64,000 bases of DNA. Source: Amphritea sp. 1_MG-2023. Its GTDB lineage: Bacteria > Pseudomonadota > Gammaproteobacteria > Pseudomonadales > Balneatricaceae. Location of the stretch: contig NZ_JAUOQE010000004.1 in NCBI RefSeq assembly GCF_030547545.1, positions 84,412-148,411 of the forward strand. The letters are read 5' to 3'. The stretch's first letter is position 1. Each line of letters starts with the position of its first letter. The notes under the pieces were generated by a model that was not told the origin of the DNA, made no database searches, and saw only the letters and a list, made by a program, of their open reading frames with translations. Of the stretch, positions 25,938 to 35,982 are shown one piece after another. Made by a program: the position numbers and the translations under genes.

Positions 25938-28900
25938 TACTGTCCCTCCCGAAACAACTGATCGAGTTGCTCTATTAACGGCTGATCAGGACGACAATGA
26001 AACACGCCACTGCCGGGTAATTCGGGCTTCATCCCCCGCAAAAACAGATAGAACACACCACCCATATGACGCTCGTAGTCATAGTTCGGTAGCCGCATCT
26101 TCAAGAAGCGATGCAAGGCTAATGTATACAGCTGATATTGCAGGTCATAACGATGTTCTATCATCGCATTCTCGAGGGCAGCGCCGTGATATAACTCGGC
26201 TTGATTGCCAAGATGATTGGATTTGTAATCGAGGATGTAATAACGGCCTTGATATTCAAATACCAGATCAATAAAGCCTTTCAACATGCCCTTCAAGGTA
26301 TCAAATTCTAGCCTTCCAGCCTGCTGCGATAATGGATCATATTGCGTGATAATCTGATTCAATCGCGCCGCATTTAATCCCGCAGAGGGCAGCATAAACT
26401 CCATCTCAACGAGGCGCTTTTGCTGACTGATATCGGCCAAACGAGGCGTTTCATCTAACCCATTACTGCCCCCCAGAGGGCTATACAACACATCATTGAG
26501 TAACTGTTGCAACACCGGTATCCAGCGTGACTCATAACCAGCAACCTCACACTTCTGTTCTAAAGTCGCCTCTAACCCCTGCTCATGATCGGTAAAATCG
26601 ATAACCTCAAACAGTTCATGCAAGAAAGTACCCGCTTGAGCGCCTTTTGGAAAACTGAAAATATCATCGACACTCTCTGCCGATCGCTCATCAGGCGTAC
26701 TCTTCTCATCAATGACTTCTAAATCTAACCCCGGTAAAGGCGGCACCGAACTATGATGACTCACTAAGGCAGAATAACTAGAAATACGCCAATCACGGCG
26801 TAAACGACGCTTAAATTGACGTGCTTCACAGGCGGGTAGCGGGCTATCCGATCGTTCAAATAACCCCCGCTGTTGCGCCACAGTCGACGGCTCACGGTAC
26901 TCGATAGACGAATCGGCACACAGGGCGTCTAATCGCGCTGATAAATCAGCAGCGCTATCGGCGCCCTGCAATAATAGATACCCCAGTGCGGTGCGGTGTA
27001 AACCACTTTTTTTCGCGCGTCCATCGGCAATCGCCGCCAAGCCAATATAACAACCGTAAACTGAGCGAGTCAGTGCCACATAGAGTAAGCGAAGATCTTC
27101 GGCTAAACGCTCACGCTCTGCCAGTGCCAAGCTATCCTCATGTTTCTTATCCAGATGCAAACAGAGACCCTCCTGTTGATCATGAAACAGCGGAGTGCTG
27201 GCTTTTCTAAAGGTACAGGCAAAGGGGAGAAACACCAGCGGATATTCTAGCCCCTTACTCTTATGCACGGTAATAACCGTCACCAGACCCGCATCACTTT
27301 CAAGCCTTAGGCGCTGCTCATCACTCTCGCCATTGGGATTCAGCAGCTGATCGCTATACCAACGTAATAGCGCCGCTATACCCTCCTGTTCCATACTGGC
27401 GCGCTGCAGTATCTCACCGAGGTGCAGTAGATCGGTTAGCCGCCGCTCACCTTGTGGCTGCTGTTGTAGGGTTTCAGCCAGTTGCCGTTGCCGCAGCAAA
27501 CGACGTAACATCGGTAAAACCCCCAGCTTTAACCATTTTTCACGATAATCAGTAAACTCTGCGACTAATTGCTCCCATAACTGCTCATCATGGCTCAATT
27601 GATCCAACCAACTCGCAGGGTAATTCAATAACGAGCTAGCTAATGCCGCCCGCAGCCGGCTTTCATCCTGAGGCTCGGCGACCGCCTGCAGCAATAACTT
27701 CAGATCAAACGCTTCACGACTGTTAAAAACACTATCCCGACCACTCAGATAGACACTCGGAATACTCTGATCTGCCAGTGCGGCCATAACCGCCGCGGCT
27801 TCACTCCGGTTACGCACTAGAATAGCGATATCCTTGGCTTGTAGGCAGCGATCACCGATCAACGCCTGCCCTTCGGCGGCCGCTCGCAATTTCGTGTCGA
27901 TATCACAGGCACAGGCCTGCGCCATCTGTTGTAAATATTGCTGTTTACTAACGCAGTCAGCATCGTTGTACCAAAACTGTAGCGCTGTCGGCGTGCGACC
28001 ATACAGCGTAAACGGCGTGTTATCTGCCTTACCCGCCTCTTTCACCGGTAAAAACGGAATATCATCATGATAAATAAAGGGCGCTTGACTGTTTTCAAAT
28101 AGCCGATTCACCGCAGTGATCATCTGTCGTGATGAGCGCCAATTGGTTTCCAGCGTGTAATGATCTGGCACCTCTCGACGGGCTTTAATATAGGTGAAAA
28201 TATCCGCGCCACGAAAACCATAGATCGCCTGTTTAGGATCACCGATCATAAACAGTCCCCGTTGCGGGTTATCAGGATAGAGTCGACTGAATATACGATA
28301 CTGCAGTAGATCGGTATCTTGGAACTCATCGATCATCGCTACCGGGTACTGCTTGCCAATGGCTTGCGCCAAGAGCTCACTACCCTCCTGCTGTAACGCC
28401 GCATCCAACTGACTCAGTAGATCATCAAACGAGAGCAAGCGATAATCTTGTTTTAGCTTAGCAAAACGCCCCTCTAGCTGTTGCCGGAGTCGTGTTAGCA
28501 GCAGCTCACGCAATGGCAAGCGTGCGTCGAAGTAGTCATCACACAGGGTAAACAACGGGTGTTCAGGCACCGCTTTACCCGGCGGTGTTTTCTCCAGCAG
28601 CCGTGATTGGCAAAACTTTTCCAGTTCCGCTTCGGGTACAACTGAGCTCTCCCCTTGCACGTAGCTGTAAATCGCGGCTAACCATTTAGCCACAGAGGCT
28701 TTGCGATAACTATTTTTGTTGACCCCCGAGGCCTGAATTAGCTCGGCGAGATCTTCCTCGGCGTGCTCTAAATGATGCCGCCACGGCTGACAAAAATCCT
28801 CTAATGCTTGCTGACTGTCTTGCCAGCGCTGTGCAATATCGCGGGTATCTAATGGCGGAATCAGCTTGAGATCGGGCTTACCCAGCATCGGCATAAGTTC

Positions 28901-29473
28901 AGCGTGTAACTTATCTGGGTTAGGCCAGATCTGCTGAATCGCTTCGCTCAATGCGCGATTCGCAGGATAAATCAGCTCACGCCAACAATCGAGCAACGCC
29001 TGTCGTTGTAACGGCGCGATATCGGTGATCAACTGCGTTTCAAATAAACTGCCACTTTCAAACGCGTGTTGCCGCAACATCCGTTGACAAAAACTGTGAA
29101 TAGTGAAGATCGCCGCTTCATCCATCTGTCGACTGGCATATTCAAGCAGCCGCGCGGAACGTTGCAGGTCCTGTTGCTGATCACGCAAGGCCAACAAGAA
29201 TGGATCGCTACTATCCGCTCCCCGAAACACCATAAAGGCGTCCTGAATGCGACTACGGATGCGATCGCGTAGTTCTTCTGTTGCCGCTTCGGTAAAGGTC
29301 ACTACCAAGATTTGATCGACTCTCAACGCTGATGACAAGCCCTCGGGGCCGAGTAATAAACGTAAATACAGCGCGGTGATCGTATAGGTTTTGCCGGTGC
29401 CGGCACTGGCCTCAATAAGACGCCTTCCCGACAAGGGGAAGTGCAGAGGATCTAAGATCTGTACCTGACTCAT
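25937..29473 (-). CDS. recB: Exodeoxyribonuclease V beta subunit
   Basis: This is the 1178-residue 3'-5' helicase and nuclease subunit (E. coli 1180). Walker A is ASAGTGKT at 22-29, DEFQDTDLLQYRIF is motif II and ITVHKSKGLEYPLVFLPF lies later in the motor. The C-terminal nuclease retains its catalytic set: D1069, D1082 and K1084 in FIDLVFEYQ...LDYKSNHLG. It should therefore be fully active. Its ATG overlaps the recC stop by four bases (ATGA). Confidence 0.96.
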   Translation of the reverse strand: MSQVQILDPLHFPLSGRRLIEASAGTGKTYTITALYLRLLLGPEGLSSALRVDQILVVTFTEAATEELRDRIRSRIQDAFMVFRGADSSDPFLLALRDQQQDLQRSARLLEYASRQMDEAAIFTIHSFCQRMLRQHAFESGSLFETQLITDIAPLQRQALLDCWRELIYPANRALSEAIQQIWPNPDKLHAELMPMLGKPDLKLIPPLDTRDIAQRWQDSQQALEDFCQPWRHHLEHAEEDLAELIQASGVNKNSYRKASVAKWLAAIYSYVQGESSVVPEAELEKFCQSRLLEKTPPGKAVPEHPLFTLCDDYFDARLPLRELLLTRLRQQLEGRFAKLKQDYRLLSFDDLLSQLDAALQQEGSELLAQAIGKQYPVAMIDEFQDTDLLQYRIFSRLYPDNPQRGLFMIGDPKQAIYGFRGADIFTYIKARREVPDHYTLETNWRSSRQMITAVNRLFENSQAPFIYHDDIPFLPVKEAGKADNTPFTLYGRTPTALQFWYNDADCVSKQQYLQQMAQACACDIDTKLRAAAEGQALIGDRCLQAKDIAILVRNRSEAAAVMAALADQSIPSVYLSGRDSVFNSREAFDLKLLLQAVAEPQDESRLRAALASSLLNYPASWLDQLSHDEQLWEQLVAEFTDYREKWLKLGVLPMLRRLLRQRQLAETLQQQPQGERRLTDLLHLGEILQRASMEQEGIAALLRWYSDQLLNPNGESDEQRLRLESDAGLVTVITVHKSKGLEYPLVFLPFACTFRKASTPLFHDQQEGLCLHLDKKHEDSLALAERERLAEDLRLLYVALTRSVYGCYIGLAAIADGRAKKSGLHRTALGYLLLQGADSAADLSARLDALCADSSIEYREPSTVAQQRGLFERSDSPLPACEARQFKRRLRRDWRISSYSALVSHHSSVPPLPGLDLEVIDEKSTPDERSAESVDDIFSFPKGAQAGTFLHELFEVIDFTDHEQGLEATLEQKCEVAGYESRWIPVLQQLLNDVLYSPLGGSNGLDETPRLADISQQKRLVEMEFMLPSAGLNAARLNQIITQYDPLSQQAGRLEFDTLKGMLKGFIDLVFEYQGRYYILDYKSNHLGNQAELYHGAALENAMIEHRYDLQYQLYTLALHRFLKMRLPNYDYERHMGGVFYLFLRGMKPELPGSGVFHCRPDQPLIEQLDQLFREGQ

Positions 29474-32400
29474 AACGACTCCCCTTCAGCATCGCCGGTG
29501 TTAAGTGCTTCGGCCATGGGCCAATAAAACCGTTCTGCAAGTTCGCTGAAGCGCGGGCCTAGGGCCTCATAATCCGGGTAGACTCGACTGATATACAGAT
29601 CGTTGGACTCACCTATCTGAGTATAAGGGTCGACACTAAAGCACTTGATCGCATCGGTTTCGCCACGTTCGTCGTCCTTTTCTAAGGTTTTCGATGCTAA
29701 CACCCAAGCGGTATCGGCGGGCAATGGTAATGGCTCACACATACCCTGCCGATAAGCATTAAGCCAATCTTGCAGGTAATCGGATGCCTTAGCCTGCGAT
29801 AGAGGTTCAAACCAATGCCGCCCATTCAAACCAAAAAAGTAAGCTTGCAAGCGATAACCACTGGCACACAGCACCAGATGTTCCAGCCACAACTGCACCA
29901 CATCCCGCCCCTTTGCATTGGCGGCCCGATAGCGCACTAATCCAGCGCTATGCAGCCCCGTCAACCAACCACTGAGGCGTATCCCAGCGATATCCAGTTG
30001 ACACTCGACTCGTCTTGGCTGATCGAGATGATCCCGTATTTTATCTGCCATTGCCTGAGAATCATCCCGTAACTTGCGCGTTTGCAGCTGTGCGGCTACG
30101 CCGACCGGCAATAATCCCGAGGCGACCAAGCGCTCAAAGCATTCGGCTTGCTGTCCATTAATCGCCGCCTCCAACAGCTGTTGCTTAAGTTGATAGCCGG
30201 TCAAGCCATCCACTTGAAAGGGCTCTTCATCCTGCAATTCGAGTACGCTGTTATTAAAGTAGACTTTCAGGCGACGCTGAAAAAAGTGTTTAATCGGATT
30301 ACGGGCAAACCCTAGTAGATCAGATAATTCTAGCTCGTCCAGCGCTTCAGGCACTAATGGCCGATGCATAAAGCTCTGTTCTGCCAGCCCCTCTTTGCGC
30401 ACCAGCGGCAACCACTCTTCGGCATAACTAAACAGCGCTGAGTCGGCGCTAAAATAATCTGCGTTAAAAGGCTGTAGAGGGTGTTCGGTCAGCAACTGCC
30501 TGAGGCTATCATCCGCGGCAAAACAATAATTTTGCTGACAGTACTCCATTAACTCGCTCACCAGCACTGACGGCACTTTGAGGCTGTTATCCTGCACGCT
30601 CCGGCCGATATAGCTAATATAAAATGTCTGTCGCGCCGATAGGAGTGCTTCGAGGAACAGATACCGATCATCATCACGGCGGGAACGATCACCCCGCTGC
30701 GGTGCTTCCGCCATTAAATCAAACCCCATCGGCGCGATCGAGCGAGGGTAAACGCCATCATTCATACCCAACAAACAGACCACTTTGAATGGGATCGAGC
30801 GCATCGGCATCAGGGTACAGAAGTTGACTGCCCCCATCATAAAGCGCTGACTCGCACGACTATTACCCAGCTCAGTGGTTAAATAATCACGCATAATCGC
30901 CCAACTTAAGGACGCCTGATAACAACTATCATTCAATTGTTGCTGCAATCGCTCTAGCACTTGACGAATTTGACTGAGTAAAACTTCATCCTGTTCATCA
31001 GGCTGATAAGCGCGTTGCAGAATATCGTTAATCACCTCAAACCACTCGGTGATCGGTTTATCTTGTTTTAATCGCTCGCAACAAAACTCGAGTAACTCAA
31101 CGAATTCCGCTAACTGACCTAAATCTTCCGCTTCCAGCCCTTCAATCTCAGCATAGGGAGCAATACCATGCCACAACGACTCACTCTGCCCCAGTGCGAA
31201 ACCCGCCAGCATCCGCCGCAAGCCAAAGCGCCAACTGTTCTGCTCAAACGCGGGCACTCCCTGTTCATGCCGCTGCGCTGCATCAATTCCCCAGCGTACC
31301 TGACAGGCCTCTATCCAGCGACAAAGGCGCTCAAACCGATCACTATCAAAATTAAACTGTCGCAATACGGCGGGCACTTCGAGGATTTCCAACACTTCAG
31401 ATACCGTGACACGACTCTCAGGCAACCCCAATAAACGCAAAAAACTCAGTAATAGCGGGCTTTCCTGCTGTAGGGTTCTATCGGATATCGAGAAAGGGAT
31501 ATAACGCTCAAAAGGCGCATTGCCGAATACCGCTTCAATATAAGGGGCATAAGCGGCGACATCCGGCATCATGATAATGATATCCCGAGGTGAAAGCTCA
31601 GGCTGCTCATCCAGCATCGCGAGTAATTGATCATAGAGCACTTCGACTTCCCTTAATGGGCTATGCGCACTATGTAACTGAATCGACCGATCAGCGGCGG
31701 CTAATGTATGTTTATGCTCTGCTGCCAGCACGCACGCTGAGGAACGATCTTCTAGCTCTAGAATATCCTGCTGCAACGACTGTAACAGCGAGTCACGCCC
31801 ACAGGCTTCAAACAGCTCGATTTCCGGTGCCGCAAGATCCTGTATCTGAAACAGATAGTCGCGACCTAGCTTACCCATCGATGACAGAATCGGATTACCA
31901 TGACTGTAATAATTATCAGCCAAATCGGCGGCACTCATACCCGGCTTTGAGAGCCAGCGCTGATTCAGACGCGCAAGATATTTAGGATCAACAATATCGC
32001 CCCAATAATACTGACAGGGATTACACACCATGAGATGCACATCGATCCGCTGACCTAAGGCTTGCAACGCTTCAACAAAGTTTTGCGGCAATGCCGAGAT
32101 ACCAAACACGAACAATCTAGCCGGTAAGCGAGAGTGATCATACTCGCCACGCTGCAGTGCCTCGACAAAGCCCTGAAACATATTACCCCGATGCCAATGC
32201 GACAAACCAAGGCCGAGAATATGTTGCTGCAGCAGACGCCAAAGAATCGGCTGCCAAGGCTGAGAATGACTGATATCAGGCAGATCATCACCGGCTTCCC
32301 AACTGGCGATCCAGTCGGGTCGATAAACCAAATATTGATCGAATATATCGGCCACCTTACCGCACAACTGATATAACTTATACTGACCTTCGTCCTCCGC

Positions 32401-32745
32401 CAGATAGCGCTGTAATGGCGCAAATTCAGGCTGCTGCAACTGCTGCGGCAGTAACTCCATTAATGCCCACGTTAAGGCCTCTTTGGTAAAGGCAGACCGT
32501 TCAGGCACATCCTTCAGTACCGTGGAAAAACTACTCCAGAGAAAACTAGCCGGTAGCGGAAAATCGATATTAGCCGCAATCTGAAGCTCTTCAGCCAGCG
32601 CCAATTTGAGCCATTGCGCCATACCAGGGCTTTGCACCAAAATTGTTTCAGGCTGAAAGGGATCTGTCAGAGGCTGTCGACTGATCAGCTTAACCAATAG
32701 ATCCTTTTGCAGATCCAGCTTATTAGAGTGGTATATCTGAAACAT
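29470..32745 (-). CDS. recC: Exodeoxyribonuclease V gamma subunit
   Basis: This is the 1091-residue Chi-recognition and scaffolding subunit (E. coli 1122), an inactivated helicase-nuclease. Recognisable segments are PLTDPFQPETILVQSPGMAQWLKLALAEE near the N-terminus, NFVEALQALGQRIDVHLMVCNPCQYYWGD and RSIPFKVVCLLGMNDGVYPR in the middle, and the FARNPIKHFFQRRL segment. AGGGG precedes ATG 32745. In E. coli ptrA separates recC from recB; here they overlap directly. Confidence 0.95.
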   Translation of the reverse strand: MFQIYHSNKLDLQKDLLVKLISRQPLTDPFQPETILVQSPGMAQWLKLALAEELQIAANIDFPLPASFLWSSFSTVLKDVPERSAFTKEALTWALMELLPQQLQQPEFAPLQRYLAEDEGQYKLYQLCGKVADIFDQYLVYRPDWIASWEAGDDLPDISHSQPWQPILWRLLQQHILGLGLSHWHRGNMFQGFVEALQRGEYDHSRLPARLFVFGISALPQNFVEALQALGQRIDVHLMVCNPCQYYWGDIVDPKYLARLNQRWLSKPGMSAADLADNYYSHGNPILSSMGKLGRDYLFQIQDLAAPEIELFEACGRDSLLQSLQQDILELEDRSSACVLAAEHKHTLAAADRSIQLHSAHSPLREVEVLYDQLLAMLDEQPELSPRDIIIMMPDVAAYAPYIEAVFGNAPFERYIPFSISDRTLQQESPLLLSFLRLLGLPESRVTVSEVLEILEVPAVLRQFNFDSDRFERLCRWIEACQVRWGIDAAQRHEQGVPAFEQNSWRFGLRRMLAGFALGQSESLWHGIAPYAEIEGLEAEDLGQLAEFVELLEFCCERLKQDKPITEWFEVINDILQRAYQPDEQDEVLLSQIRQVLERLQQQLNDSCYQASLSWAIMRDYLTTELGNSRASQRFMMGAVNFCTLMPMRSIPFKVVCLLGMNDGVYPRSIAPMGFDLMAEAPQRGDRSRRDDDRYLFLEALLSARQTFYISYIGRSVQDNSLKVPSVLVSELMEYCQQNYCFAADDSLRQLLTEHPLQPFNADYFSADSALFSYAEEWLPLVRKEGLAEQSFMHRPLVPEALDELELSDLLGFARNPIKHFFQRRLKVYFNNSVLELQDEEPFQVDGLTGYQLKQQLLEAAINGQQAECFERLVASGLLPVGVAAQLQTRKLRDDSQAMADKIRDHLDQPRRVECQLDIAGIRLSGWLTGLHSAGLVRYRAANAKGRDVVQLWLEHLVLCASGYRLQAYFFGLNGRHWFEPLSQAKASDYLQDWLNAYRQGMCEPLPLPADTAWVLASKTLEKDDERGETDAIKCFSVDPYTQIGESNDLYISRVYPDYEALGPRFSELAERFYWPMAEALNTGDAEGESL

Positions 32746-32816
32746 GCAGTCCCCTTATCATCCATTAACTATTGGACTGTCGAAAAATCAACGCTATGAC
32801 ACCGTATCAAGATTCA

Positions 32817-33092
32817 TCAACCAAACAGGTCTGCCGACCCAGGTGAATCCACTGACGCTACCTCAAGCTTATCAGTGGCGCTCTCTGCCACGCTTGCCGC
32901 TGCATTAACCGCGCTATCATCTGCAGTAGAGGCGTTCTCTTCTGTCAGTTGCCAGAGTTGTTCTGATGACTCTATTTTTACCACCCCATCAAAACGCTTA
33001 CACAGGTAATCCACCGCCGTATCAAAGTCATCGATATCACATAACATAACGCCACCACGATCCGTGTCAGTGGTAAACAGGTAACTTTTCAT
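32817..33092 (-). CDS. Small acidic protein of unknown function
   Basis: I do not recognise this 91-residue protein. Residues 1-52 look folded (MKSYLFTTDTDRGGVMLCDIDDFDTAVDYLCKRF, then a WQL segment). Residues 53-91 are a low-complexity Ala/Ser/Asp tail. It is strongly acidic and has no signal or membrane segment. It lies 71 bp upstream of recC on the same strand and could share its transcript. Confidence 0.6.
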   Translation of the reverse strand: MKSYLFTTDTDRGGVMLCDIDDFDTAVDYLCKRFDGVVKIESSEQLWQLTEENASTADDSAVNAAASVAESATDKLEVASVDSPGSADLFG

Positions 33093-33278
33093 CGACTCAT
33101 CCTAACAACTGTTAATGTGCTGCATTGCACTATAATTTATCGACTGACACAAGCCCAGGACGGCATCTTAAGGCCGCATCCTGATAGCAAAAAGACAAAT
33201 CTACCGATCAGTGACCGCCGCGCATATCCGAATCCATAACCCCCACTGCTGCTGCCGTGCGAGGATATAAACGTTCGA

Positions 33279-34457
33279 CTAGCTGACCGATAAGTGTTGT
33301 TTAACCGGTTGACGAAAAACAAAAATCACTAATACGGCCCAGGCTAACACCGGTATCATCAGCGTATTGAGCATCTGCCAGCCCAGTGTCGACTCAAGCC
33401 ATCCCGAACTGAACGCGGAGATCGTCACCATGCCAAACACTAAGCACTCATTTGCCGCCTGACTCTTAGACTTTTCAATCGTTTTATAACTGTAAGTGAC
33501 CATCTGCGTGGCACTGATAAACATAAAATTCCAACCCACACCCAACAAGAATAGTGCGGCCCAGAAGTGCCATTGACTGACCCCGTGAAGGTTCAACAGG
33601 ATGCAGCTCAACATCAATAGCGCGCCCAGCAACATCATCGACAATAATCCCAGTCGTTCAATCAATCGCGGGGTAATAAATGAAGGTAAAAACATACCTA
33701 ATACATGCCACTCAATCACCCAAGCCGCGGTACTAAAATCAAATCCGCAACGCGCCATAGCCACGGGGGTGACCGTCATAATGAGATTCATCACGGCATA
33801 ACTCACCATCCCTATGGTGACCGCCACAATAAAGATCGGTTGCAGCACAATCTCAAGTATCGGTCGACTGCTGAGCGCCTTATCATCGAGCGAAGATGCA
33901 TCAGTTATACGTACGAAGGTCAGCAGTATCAAGGCCATAACATAAAGCAATAATAGACCGATAAACGCCCCCGTGAACACGCTACCCTCTAGCCATTGTC
34001 GACTACTGATAGCGAGATTTGGGCCTAATACCGCCGCAATAACACCGCCAGCCATCACCAATGAAATCGCCCGACTCTTGTACTCATCAGCACAGGCTTC
34101 AACCGCCGCAAAACGGTACAGCGTACCAAACCCAATGCCTATGCCCAACAAGAACGTGCCACCACAAAACAGAAAGAAATGCGCCTGCTGTAGCGCCAGA
34201 ACGCAACACAAAGCGCCGATAATGCCGATACTATTACCCAGATAAAATCCATTTTTCCGCCCCGTCCGCGCCATAATTAATGATGCGGGTATGGTGGCAC
34301 ACATCAGCCCCACAAATTGCATCGCCACCGGCAAGGTAATCAAACCTGCCGAGGGAGCCAACTGCTGCCCAATCAGTGCATTAACAGAGATAAGTAACAC
34401 ATTACCAGTGGTCAATAACGCCTGACATAACGACAATAAGATAACGGTGATATTCAT
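33279..34457 (-). CDS. Major facilitator superfamily transporter
   Basis: From ATG 34457 this is 392 residues with about twelve hydrophobic helices. The motif ASLIMARTGRKNGFYLGN after helix 2 is the MFS motif A region (GRKNG). The second half starts with PIFIVAVTIGMVSYAVMN. It resembles the general YfcJ/NarK-like fold, but the substrate is unknown. The frame begins six bases earlier with TTG. It lies downstream of an unrecognised gene on the same strand with a 38-bp gap. Confidence 0.82.
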   Translation of the reverse strand: MNITVILLSLCQALLTTGNVLLISVNALIGQQLAPSAGLITLPVAMQFVGLMCATIPASLIMARTGRKNGFYLGNSIGIIGALCCVLALQQAHFFLFCGGTFLLGIGIGFGTLYRFAAVEACADEYKSRAISLVMAGGVIAAVLGPNLAISSRQWLEGSVFTGAFIGLLLLYVMALILLTFVRITDASSLDDKALSSRPILEIVLQPIFIVAVTIGMVSYAVMNLIMTVTPVAMARCGFDFSTAAWVIEWHVLGMFLPSFITPRLIERLGLLSMMLLGALLMLSCILLNLHGVSQWHFWAALFLLGVGWNFMFISATQMVTYSYKTIEKSKSQAANECLVFGMVTISAFSSGWLESTLGWQMLNTLMIPVLAWAVLVIFVFRQPVKQHLSVS

Positions 34458-34495
34458 AGCCAAGCGTCCTGATTAGCGCGCAAATACAGAGAGAT

Positions 34496-35101
34496 TCAGA
34501 TATTACCCTGAAGTACCATCTTATCGATATAGATACCGCCATCGGTATCGAGTACACCGCTTTGCATGAGCAAGTGGTGTACACCTTTATGTTTCAGAAC
34601 CGCTTCCAGCGGATCAAACAAACGCCCAACCCATGGCAGAAAAACCCAGCGACTCCGTTGCCAGCGACACTCATCGGATAATAACCAGCCTATGCCACTC
34701 AAACTCAAGTTAAGATTATCAAGATAAGCCTGCTCATCACCGGTCATCCACAGCGCGGTGGCATCCAGATAGAGATACGCATCGGCGTTGTATTCTAGAT
34801 ATTGCTGCCAGTAATCAAAATAAGTATCACAACGGTGCCCGAAGAGACTTTTAAATCGCTCTGCAGCCATGACATAACGACACAAAGCCTGTTCTTTAGA
34901 ACAGATTAGGGTGGTGTATTCACAGGTTTGCACCCCCTCAGTGCTATATACATGTTGCACTTGAAGATCACCCTCCTCAAACAACATTAACCAACATAAC
35001 GGTAACTGATAACCGGAGCTGGCCAACTGTCGATGGCTATCATCACTCTGTATATGAAAGGGTAATGTTTTGTAACTATGAAGACTGGTACATTGAAACA
35101 T
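34496..35101 (-). CDS. Hypothetical protein, family not recognised
   Basis: This encodes 201 residues from ATG 35101, which has GGA six bases upstream; the open frame reaches 35125. I cannot assign it. It is rich in Trp, Tyr and Cys and has no clear signal peptide. Most of the chain reads as a soluble alpha/beta protein, with SKEQALCRYVMAAERFKSLFG and DTYFDYWQQYLEYNADAYLYLDATALWM. The last third ends in DTDGGIYIDKMVLQGNI. The adjacent MFS gene is on the same strand 38 bp away, so they may be cotranscribed. Confidence 0.55.
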   Translation of the reverse strand: MFQCTSLHSYKTLPFHIQSDDSHRQLASSGYQLPLCWLMLFEEGDLQVQHVYSTEGVQTCEYTTLICSKEQALCRYVMAAERFKSLFGHRCDTYFDYWQQYLEYNADAYLYLDATALWMTGDEQAYLDNLNLSLSGIGWLLSDECRWQRSRWVFLPWVGRLFDPLEAVLKHKGVHHLLMQSGVLDTDGGIYIDKMVLQGNI

Positions 35102-35264
35102 ACAAAATCCTATAACACTGATCATGCGACTAAACCCAGTGTAATGAAGTTTAGCGATGATGAGCGGCTAACTCAGAAAAAGCCACCGTGACAATAATGA
35201 CTTAAGCCCTCTGGGTACTGCGCATGAAAATCGCCCAATCAATAACAACATTAACCCATAGAGA

Positions 35265-35663
35265 TTACTCAATCAGCGGTTCAATTTGCAAACGATCCTG
35301 ATCACCGATGCGGATAATCTGACCCGCTTGAGTGGTAAAGCTGCGTTCCTGCAGCTGCGCCTTACGCACCTGATAATACAGCGGTGAATCACTGTGAGGT
35401 GAGATCAGGGTAACCTGTAGCAACTGATGCCCATCAAACCAGCGATACGTAAAAAAGCTCACCGTTAAAGCAAAACACACCACGATAAACATTATCGCGA
35501 TAAGCTTGACAGGATTACGCGGTTGTACAACACAGGATTCATCAACAACGGCACGTTCTCGGGGTAACATCTGCGCCGTCTCTCTAGGCCGTAAAGCTCG
35601 ACGCTGCAGATAAACATACGCGATCAATAGCACGAGTAACGTCAACAATACTTTCATCACCAT
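35265..35663 (-). CDS. Small two-helix membrane protein of unknown function
   Basis: This is a 132-residue protein with hydrophobic helices at about 4-19 and 54-72. Between them is a polar basic linker, and a C-terminal soluble domain of about 55 residues follows (LISPHSDSPLYYQVRKAQLQERSFTT). I do not recognise the family. An AGAGGG ribosome site stands about ten bases before ATG. It overlaps the end of an upstream small frame by seven bases. Confidence 0.55.
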   Translation of the reverse strand: MVMKVLLTLLVLLIAYVYLQRRALRPRETAQMLPRERAVVDESCVVQPRNPVKLIAIMFIVVCFALTVSFFTYRWFDGHQLLQVTLISPHSDSPLYYQVRKAQLQERSFTTQAGQIIRIGDQDRLQIEPLIE

Positions 35664-35881
35664 AGCAACACTACCCTCTTGTGCAATTCAGCGGCCCATT
35701 CTCCATAGCCCTGTAAAAACTGCAACACTAAAAAAACTACTGGGGCGCTGAATATCGCCACAAACCCAACCGCCAAGACCTCCCTCATAGCAGAGCATAC
35801 AGCCGATAACAGCCGAGTAACGTAATAATCACTTCGCACTGCAACAAAAACCTGTTTTACTAATAACATAGTTCGTTGCAA
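35657..35881 (-). CDS. Possible small membrane protein upstream of the two-helix protein
   Basis: This is a 74-residue frame with one strong hydrophobic stretch (about 34-55, EVLAVGFVAIFSAPVVFLVLQFL) and a basic N-terminus. It overlaps the following gene by seven bases, the pattern of translational coupling. Without homology I cannot prove that it is expressed. Confidence 0.4.
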   Translation of the reverse strand: MQRTMLLVKQVFVAVRSDYYVTRLLSAVCSAMREVLAVGFVAIFSAPVVFLVLQFLQGYGEWAAELHKRVVLLW

Positions 35882-35903
35882 AACCAGCTGACTAGGTTAG
35901 TAT
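35876..35903 (+). promoter_or_regulatory. Candidate promoter of the phaJ-like gene
   Basis: TTGCAA (35876-35881) and TAGTAT (35898-35903) are 16 bp apart, about 80 bp before the ATG. A second TTGACA follows at 35904 but has no good -10. It is a plausible sigma-70 site only. Confidence 0.35.
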
Positions 35904-35982
35904 TTGACATATATAGACTCCGTGTCACTTCACAGCAAACACGCGCTGCCCAGTGACGCATTACATGAAAAAGGAATGACTA

